Assembly: GCA_021785055.1 (NCBI GenBank)
Contig: JAJYGS010000166.1
Location: forward strand, 1-18,141
From: Nitrospirota bacterium
GTDB lineage: Bacteria; Nitrospirota; JACRHJ01
Reading direction: 5' to 3'
Length of the DNA: 18,141 nucleotides
Below, piece by piece: positions 14,344 through 18,141 of the stretch. The notes under the pieces were generated by a model. That model had not been told where the DNA came from and did no database searches. It was given only the letters and a program-made list of their open reading frames with translations. How positions within the stretch are numbered: the stretch's first letter is position 1; each line of letters begins with the position of its first letter. The position numbers were made by a program, and so were the translations under genes.

Positions 14344-14907
14344 ATGGTAAAGATAGGCGAGGCGGTTCCGGACTTCGAGATGGAGGTATTCCAGAACGAG
14401 GAGACGAAGAAGGTAGCGCTTTCCGGCTACAGAGGCAAGTGGCTCGTCCTGATTTTCTATCCCGCAGATTTTACGTTCATATGCCCGACGGAGCTTGAGG
14501 AGGCGGCGGAGATGTATGAAGATTTCAAGGGCCTGGGCGCGGAGCTGATAAGCGTCAGCACGGATACTGTGTTCGTCCACAAGGCCTGGCACGACAACTC
14601 GCCCTCCATAAAGAAAATAAAATTTCCGATGGCCGCGGACCCCGCGGGCAAGATCTGCCGGGAGTTCGGGACATATATCGAAGGCGAGGGCCTGTCGCTC
14701 CGGGGAAGTTTTATCATCGACCCGGACGGCGTCCTGAAGGCCTACGAGATGCACGACAACAGCATCGGCAGGAGCGCGAAGGAGCTCTTCAGGAAGCTCC
14801 AGGCGGCGAAGTTCGTCCGCGAGGCGGGCGGCTTAGTATGCCCCGCAAGCTGGGAGCCGGGCAAGCCGACTCTCAGGCCCGGCCTGGACATCGTGGGCAA
14901 GATATAG
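14344..14907 (+). CDS. 2-Cys peroxiredoxin (AhpC/Prx1 type)
   Basis: A 187-aa cytoplasmic thiol peroxidase that reduces hydrogen peroxide and organic peroxides. The peroxidatic site is P40-x-x-x-T44-x-x-C47 in YPADFTFICPTE; Arg120 (LRGSFIIDPDG) completes the active site, and the resolving cysteine is Cys166 in GGLVCPASWEPG. This makes it a typical 2-Cys AhpC/Prx1 enzyme of normal length. Cys105 is an additional cysteine. A strong AGGAGG precedes the ATG. There is no AhpF or dedicated reductase nearby, so the electron donor (thioredoxin or other) is unknown. It stands between ruvA and ruvB with its own terminator-like upstream boundary and -10, which suggests separate expression and a later insertion into the ruv cluster. 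The alternative name ahpC is possible. Confidence 0.93.
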   Translation: MVKIGEAVPDFEMEVFQNEETKKVALSGYRGKWLVLIFYPADFTFICPTELEEAAEMYEDFKGLGAELISVSTDTVFVHKAWHDNSPSIKKIKFPMAADPAGKICREFGTYIEGEGLSLRGSFIIDPDGVLKAYEMHDNSIGRSAKELFRKLQAAKFVREAGGLVCPASWEPGKPTLRPGLDIVGKI

Positions 14908-14990
14908 TTTCTATGGAAATACGCGGCGTTTTTTGCTAACATCTTTAAATGCCGACAATCTTAAGGATTGGGAAATACAGGAGAAATGAA

Positions 14991-15026
14991 ATGAGTATTT
15001 CAGCGGCTGAATTATTACAGGTGTAA
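14991..15026 (+). CDS. Possible 11-aa leader ORF before ruvB
   Basis: ATG at 14991 opens an 11-codon frame (MSISAAELLQV) ending in TAA at 15024-15026, three bases before the ruvB TTG. AGGAGA (14979-14984) is spaced six bases from the ATG and is a stronger ribosome site than the one for ruvB, which lies inside the last codons of this ORF. That layout suits translational coupling. It could equally be chance, since such short frames are common. Confidence 0.35.
   Translation: MSISAAELLQV
15019..15023 (+). promoter_or_regulatory. Shine-Dalgarno for the ruvB TTG start
   Basis: AGGTG ends six bases before TTG 15030. It lies within the last two sense codons of the 11-codon ORF. No ATG or GTG in frame fits the family N-terminus better. 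Confidence 0.5.
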
Positions 15027-15029
15027 GAT

Positions 15030-16064
15030 TTGGACGAACGAGTTATAGGCCCCGAAAAGAACACGGAGGACGTAACCCTCGACTTGGCGCTTCGGCCTTC
15101 GAGCTTCGACGAGTACGTCGGGCAGGACAGGGTCAAGGACAACCTCAAGGTCTTTATCCAGGCGGCGAAGGAGCGCGGCGAGGCGCTCGACCACGTGCTG
15201 TTCTCCGGCCCGCCGGGCCTTGGGAAGACGACTCTGGCGCACATCATCGCACGGGAGATGGGCGTCAACATAAAGACCACCTCCGGCCCGGTAATCGAGC
15301 GCCAGGGAGACCTGGCCGCAATTCTTACTAATTTAGAGAAGGGCGACGTCCTGTTCGTGGACGAGATACACAGGCTGAACAGGGTCATAGAGGAAGTGCT
15401 ATACCCGGCGATGGAGGATTACCAGCTTGATATAATTATAGGGCAGGGGCCGTCCGCGCGTTCGATAAAGCTCGACCTGCCTCCGTTCACTCTCGTCGGG
15501 GCCACTACGCGGGCCGGACTTCTCACCTCTCCGCTTCGGGAGCGGTTCGGCGTTGCGGCAAGGCTTGAGTTCTATCCGCCGGAGGACTTGAAGAGGATAA
15601 TAGTCCGGTCCGCCGGGCTTCTGGGGATAGGCATAGACGACGAAGGCGCGTTTGAGATTGCCCGCCGCTCCAGGGGGACACCGAGGGTCGCCAACAGGCT
15701 GCTCAGGCGCGTGCGGGATTTCGCCCAGGTGGAAGGCAAAAAAATCGTGGACGCCGAGGCGGCCAAAAGCGGCCTTAAGAGGCTCGAAGTGGACGAGCGG
15801 GGCCTGGATTTTATGGACAAGAAACTCCTCCTTGCGATAATAGACAAGTTCGGCGGCGGGCCTGTGGGCGTCGATACCCTCTCCGCCGCCATAGCCGAGG
15901 AACGCGACACGATAGAAGACGTCTACGAACCTTTCCTTATACAGGAAGGACTTATCGAAAGGACGCCGAGAGGGCGGCTCGCTACTCCAGCCGCATATAA
16001 ACATTACGGCAGGGCCGGTCGACCGGCTTCCGGGGATAAGGGCGTCCAGGGGAGGTTTCTGTGA
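15030..16064 (+). CDS. ruvB: Holliday junction DNA helicase motor RuvB
   Basis: A 344-aa AAA+ ATPase forming hexameric rings that drive branch migration with RuvA. The N-terminus carries LRPSSFDEYVGQDRVKDNL. Walker A is GPPGLGKT at 60-67 and Walker B is FVDEIHR with DEIH at 111-114. Sensor 1 lies in LVGATTRAG, and the arginine finger is Arg170 in SPLRERFG. The C-terminal winged-helix domain runs from LLLAIIDKFGGGPVG to RGRLATPAAYKHYG. Length and motifs are complete. The start is TTG, since translation from it gives the usual RuvB N-terminus and AGGTG is well placed. The stop overlaps the queH start (GTGA, 16061-16064). It is separated from ruvA by the peroxiredoxin gene. Confidence 0.97.
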   Translation: MDERVIGPEKNTEDVTLDLALRPSSFDEYVGQDRVKDNLKVFIQAAKERGEALDHVLFSGPPGLGKTTLAHIIAREMGVNIKTTSGPVIERQGDLAAILTNLEKGDVLFVDEIHRLNRVIEEVLYPAMEDYQLDIIIGQGPSARSIKLDLPPFTLVGATTRAGLLTSPLRERFGVAARLEFYPPEDLKRIIVRSAGLLGIGIDDEGAFEIARRSRGTPRVANRLLRRVRDFAQVEGKKIVDAEAAKSGLKRLEVDERGLDFMDKKLLLAIIDKFGGGPVGVDTLSAAIAEERDTIEDVYEPFLIQEGLIERTPRGRLATPAAYKHYGRAGRPASGDKGVQGRFL

Positions 16065-16621
16065 GGTTACTTCTGCATATCTGCTGCGCCCCGTGCCTCG
16101 TGTATCCACTAAAGTCCCTGCGCGAGGAAGGGATTGACGTGGACGGATTTTTCTACAACCCGAACGTCCACCCATACACCGAGTTCAAGAAAAGACTTGA
16201 GGCGCTCGAAGAATATGCCCGCTCGCAGGGGCTTACGCTTGCAAGCGAGGTAGGGTACGACATAGAGGAATATTTCAGGAAGGTCGTCGAAAGCAAGGGC
16301 GAGCGGTGCGCCTCCTGCTACGAGATGCGCCTCAGGAAGGTCGCCCAGGCGGCAAAGGACTCCGGCTACGACGCATTCTCCACGACGCTCCTCTACAGCA
16401 TATACCAGAAGCACGACCTGCTCGTTCAGGTTGCGGACGTAATCGCCCGCGACCTGGACATTGAATTTCTGTACCGGGACTTCCGCAAGGGCTGGAAGGA
16501 AGGCCGGGAAATGTCCCGCGAGACCGTCATATACCATCAGAAATATTGCGGCTGCGTATACAGCGAGAAGGAGCGGTATTTAAAAGGAAAAAAGCTCCCG
16601 GTGATAGCGCCTGGGAAATAA
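16061..16621 (+). CDS. queH: Epoxyqueuosine reductase QueH (DUF208)
   Basis: A 186-aa enzyme of the QueH family, which carries out the last step of queuosine synthesis, reducing epoxyqueuosine in tRNA; it is unrelated in sequence to QueG. All expected cysteines are present: Cys8, Cys9 and Cys12 in HICCAPCLVYP, Cys83 and Cys86 in ERCASCYEMRL, and Cys163 and Cys165 in KYCGCVYS; these are thought to bind a [4Fe-4S] cluster and a further metal. FFYNPNVHPYTEF and FSTTLLYSIYQKH are also typical. The start is GTG overlapping the ruvB stop. Other queuosine genes (queA, tgt) frequently neighbour ruvB in bacteria, which agrees with this context. No other queuosine gene is in the window. Confidence 0.92.
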   Translation: MRLLLHICCAPCLVYPLKSLREEGIDVDGFFYNPNVHPYTEFKKRLEALEEYARSQGLTLASEVGYDIEEYFRKVVESKGERCASCYEMRLRKVAQAAKDSGYDAFSTTLLYSIYQKHDLLVQVADVIARDLDIEFLYRDFRKGWKEGREMSRETVIYHQKYCGCVYSEKERYLKGKKLPVIAPGK

Positions 16622-16639
16622 AATTATCGGAGAATAAAA

Positions 16640-17245
16640 ATGGACCTCATGGAAGCGATTCGCAGGCGGAGGGCGATAAGGAAATTCAAGCCGGACCCGG
16701 TATCTGCGGAGAAGATTGACCTCCTGCTGGAGGCCGCGCGGCTCGCGCCTTCGGGCGTGAACTCCCAGCCCTGGAAGTTCAAGGTCGTAACCGACCCGGC
16801 CCTGAAGGAACAGGTGTTTCTTTCCTCGAAAAATCAATATCATATAAAGCAGGCGCCGGTCGTGATAATCGTCTGCGGGGACACGATGTCTTATTCGAAA
16901 ACCCTCAAGGAGCGCTTCCGGGAGCTGCTCGGTAACGGCGTGCTTTCTCAGGAAGACATAAATAAAATGGGGCTTAATCTCCTCACGCAGGACGAGGAGA
17001 AAGAGCTTATGAAATATAGGGAAAACGCCGCTTTTAATACCGCCATAGCGACGGAGCACATAGCGCTTGCGGCGGTCTCGCTAGGCCTTGGGACATGCTG
17101 GATTCACCTGTTTGACAAGGAGAGGGTGGCAGAGCTTCTCGGACTTCCCTCGTGGATATTCCCGGTTACGCTCATGCCCGTGGGCTATCCGGATGAAATG
17201 CCGGAGCCTAAACCCAGAAAACCCTTGAGCGACATACTGTTATAA
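16640..17245 (+). CDS. Nitroreductase family protein (FMN-dependent)
   Basis: A 201-aa flavoprotein of the nitroreductase fold. The N-terminal AIRRRRAIRKFKPDPVS is the FMN-phosphate binding pattern, followed by ARLAPSGVNSQPWKF, the second flavin-contact motif, and by NTAIATEHIALAAVSLGLGTCWIHLF and a PVGYPDE-type C-terminal strand. Members reduce nitro groups, quinones or other electrophiles with NAD(P)H, or have specialised roles; the substrate here is unknown. GGAGA lies six bases before the ATG, 18 bp after queH, so it is probably the last gene of the ruvB-queH unit. No clear intrinsic terminator follows. Confidence 0.88.
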   Translation: MDLMEAIRRRRAIRKFKPDPVSAEKIDLLLEAARLAPSGVNSQPWKFKVVTDPALKEQVFLSSKNQYHIKQAPVVIIVCGDTMSYSKTLKERFRELLGNGVLSQEDINKMGLNLLTQDEEKELMKYRENAAFNTAIATEHIALAAVSLGLGTCWIHLFDKERVAELLGLPSWIFPVTLMPVGYPDEMPEPKPRKPLSDILL

Positions 17246-17360
17246 ACGCATGCCGCATGTCGTATAAATAATCGCTTATTGAATACCGCAGACCGCGCGA
17301 AACCTGCGAAAACGCGAAATATGATTTCAATGTTTTCAATGGGTTATGAGGGCGAAAAAC

Positions 17361-17388
17361 AGATTATTCGCTTCGTTCGGAATGACGG
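17361..17388 (-). repeat. Dispersed repeat, inverted copy (AGATTATTCGCTTCG...)
   Basis: The reverse complement reads CCGTCATTCCGAACGAAGCG then AATAATCT, which is a variant of the repeat at 7727-7755. Confidence 0.65.
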
Positions 17389-17725
17389 AATTATATAGCG
17401 TAACTATCTGTAAAATAAGCTTAATCTGCACCAAAAGTCCGTAAAAAACACCCCGTCCCCGCCCCCGTTTTTCGGCCTGCAATCCGCCCCCCGCCCCATA
17501 AAACCGGCCATACAACGACGCCGTAAATGCCCGAAATAAAAAATAGGGACACACCCCATATTTTGCCGGTAGACCGGCGGCGCGCCGCAGGCGTGGCGCC
17601 CTGCATTTGGGTTGGAACGCGCCCCCAAGTCCGCCGTTTCCGAACGCCTCTATCGGGAATCCAGGTTTTGCCTGTCGTCCCGACCGATGCGGAGGGACCG
17701 ACATTTGACATTAAAAGTCAACTGC

Positions 17726-17754
17726 GGATTCCTCGACTTCGCTCGGAATGACAG
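17726..17754 (-). repeat. Dispersed repeat, inverted copy (GGATTCCTCGACTTCG...)
   Basis: The reverse complement begins CCTGTCATTCCGAGCGAAG and ends TCGAGGAATCC. This is the least decayed member of the family in the window together with 7727-7755. Confidence 0.75.
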
Positions 17755-17759
17755 GCATC

Positions 17760-17787
17760 GGGCGCAAGTAAATTGCGCCCCTGCAGG
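17760..17787 (-). repeat. Palindromic GGGCGCAA element (TAGGGGCG family)
   Basis: GGGCGCAA (17760-17767) pairs perfectly with TTGCGCCC (17773-17780) around GTAAA. CTGCAGG follows. It is the inverted relative of the element after argS and lies six bases from the preceding repeat, the same pairing of element types seen at 7692-7755. Confidence 0.7.
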
Positions 17788-17831
17788 ATGGCGTCAAGGC
17801 GTAAACGAACTTGCGTTGCTTCTCTCTTTTT

Positions 17832-17860
17832 CCTTGACTTGCCATTGATTTTCCTATAAA
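17832..17860 (+). promoter_or_regulatory. Promoter of tRNA-Thr
   Basis: TTGACT (17832-17837) and TAAAAT (17855-17860) with 17 bp between, each five of six to consensus. The expected start is near 17867, about 18 bp before the tRNA. Confidence 0.6.
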
Positions 17861-17884
17861 ATAAACAACTTCTGTAAAAAAGGC

Positions 17885-17960
17885 GCTGGCGTAGCTCAGT
17901 TGGTAGAGCAGCTGACTTGTAATCAGCAGGTCGGAGGTTCGACCCCTCTCGCCAGCTCCA
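17885..17960 (+). tRNA. tRNA-Thr (anticodon TGT)
   Basis: A complete cloverleaf is visible: acceptor GCTGGCG/CGCCAGC (17885-17891 with 17950-17956), D stem GCTC/GAGC, anticodon stem GCTGA/TCAGC around loop CTTGTAA with anticodon TGT at 17918-17920, variable loop AGGTC, and T stem GGAGG/CCTCT around TTCGACC. Discriminator T and an encoded CCA (17958-17960) end the gene. The anticodon reads ACA and other ACN threonine codons. Confidence 0.96.
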
Positions 17961-18055
17961 GTTCGATGGCGGGGGTGGGTAAAAGGAATACGGGAGGCGG
18001 ACGACGCTTTCCAATCCTGCGAACGGCGCTTTTTAAATCCTTTAGAAATAAAGGG

Positions 18056-18084
18056 TTGACAAAATTTCGGCTATAATGTATAAG
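18056..18084 (+). promoter_or_regulatory. Near-consensus promoter of the following tRNA
   Basis: A perfect TTGACA (18056-18061) is followed after 17 bp by TATAAG (18079-18084). A perfect TATAAT at 18072-18077 is only 10 bp from the -35 and is therefore probably not the one used. The start would be near 18091, about 30 bp before the tRNA. Confidence 0.65.
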
Positions 18085-18121
18085 ATGTCGCCCGATGGAT
18101 TCCCCCGCAGGCGGCTTGAAC

Positions 18122-18141
18122 GGGGAGGTGGCCGAGCGGTT
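18122..18141 (+). tRNA. Class II tRNA, 5' end only (probably tRNA-Ser)
   Basis: The last 20 bases read as a seven-base acceptor strand GGGGAGG, then TG and the D-arm start GCCGAGCGGTT, which is the pattern of bacterial tRNA-Ser (less often tRNA-Leu). The anticodon lies beyond the window, so isoacceptor identity is not determined. Confidence 0.75.

Larger units (their letters stand above)
17246..17831. other. Repeat-rich non-coding block
   Basis: I see no credible gene. Short frames here have repeat-like or low-complexity translations. Contents in order are an AT-rich stretch, an inverted TGTCATTCCGA repeat (17361-17388), a C-rich tract (17446-17505), an ATAGGGACACACCCC motif (17544-17558), GC-rich palindromes around 17577-17588, a TCGGGAATCCAGG repeat end (17652-17664), a second inverted TGTCATTCCGAG copy (17726-17754) and a GGGCGCAA hairpin element (17760-17787). 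It looks like an accumulation site for small repeats upstream of the tRNA genes. Confidence 0.6.

Noticed and set aside
17421..17711. A possible 96-aa minus-strand protein in the tRNA-upstream gap
   Set aside because: It crosses several repeat fragments, has no family resemblance and no ribosome site, and overlapping frames of similar quality exist on both strands.
17361..17787. CRISPR array
   Set aside because: The repeats are few, diverged, in inverted orientation for some families and irregularly spaced, with no spacers of constant length and no cas genes.
18072..18077. TATAAT as the -10 of the second tRNA promoter
   Set aside because: It is only 10 bp from TTGACA; TATAAG at 18079-18084 has the correct 17-bp spacing.

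Overview
The window looks like chromosomal DNA from a GC-rich (my estimate, high 50s percent), Gram-negative, probably anaerobic bacterium. Evidence for this is a heptaheme c-type cytochrome with a signal peptide, a family 57 glycoside hydrolase, a QueH-type epoxyqueuosine reductase, an MglA-like GTPase, frequent ATA and AGG codons, and short palindromic repeats of the TGTCATTCTGAG and TAGGGGCG kinds between genes. Nitrospirota or Desulfobacterota-like lineages would fit, but nothing here fixes the taxonomy. No phage, plasmid, transposase or CRISPR locus is visible.

Left part (1-5979): the 3' end of enolase overlaps an FtsB/DivIC-like divisome gene, which overlaps a GH57 glucan-active enzyme, giving a tightly coupled eno-ftsB-GH57 unit closed by a hairpin terminator. 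After about 290 bp without a gene comes a secreted 725-aa protein that joins a parallel beta-helix, a fibronectin type III domain and seven CxxCH haem sites. The gap before argS holds a good promoter and a leader made almost entirely of perfect hairpins.

Middle (5980-13004): argS (TTG start) and prmA are separated only by two repeat elements. prmA runs convergently into a class A penicillin-binding protein on the minus strand, the two sharing a TTAA stop. The penicillin-binding protein promoter sits so close to its ATG that the mRNA may be leaderless. Divergent from it is an MglA-like GTPase carrying a roughly 300-aa Pro/Glu-rich extension with hexapeptide repeats, followed by yebC.

Right part (13005-18141): ruvC and ruvA overlap. 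A 2-Cys peroxiredoxin with its own signals then separates them from ruvB, which is preceded by an 11-codon mini-ORF and overlaps queH. A nitroreductase follows. Next is about 640 bp of repeat-rich non-coding DNA, then tRNA-Thr(TGT) and the first 20 bases of a class II tRNA (probably Ser), each behind a near-consensus sigma70 promoter.

Most of the window is housekeeping: glycolysis, division and peptidoglycan synthesis, translation and its modification, Holliday junction processing, and peroxide defence. The most distinctive items are the beta-helix/FN3/heptaheme cytochrome, the extended MglA-like GTPase, the probably leaderless PBP1A gene, the peroxiredoxin-split ruv cluster with its leader ORF, and the repeat mosaics. 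I did not find a clear new multi-gene system.
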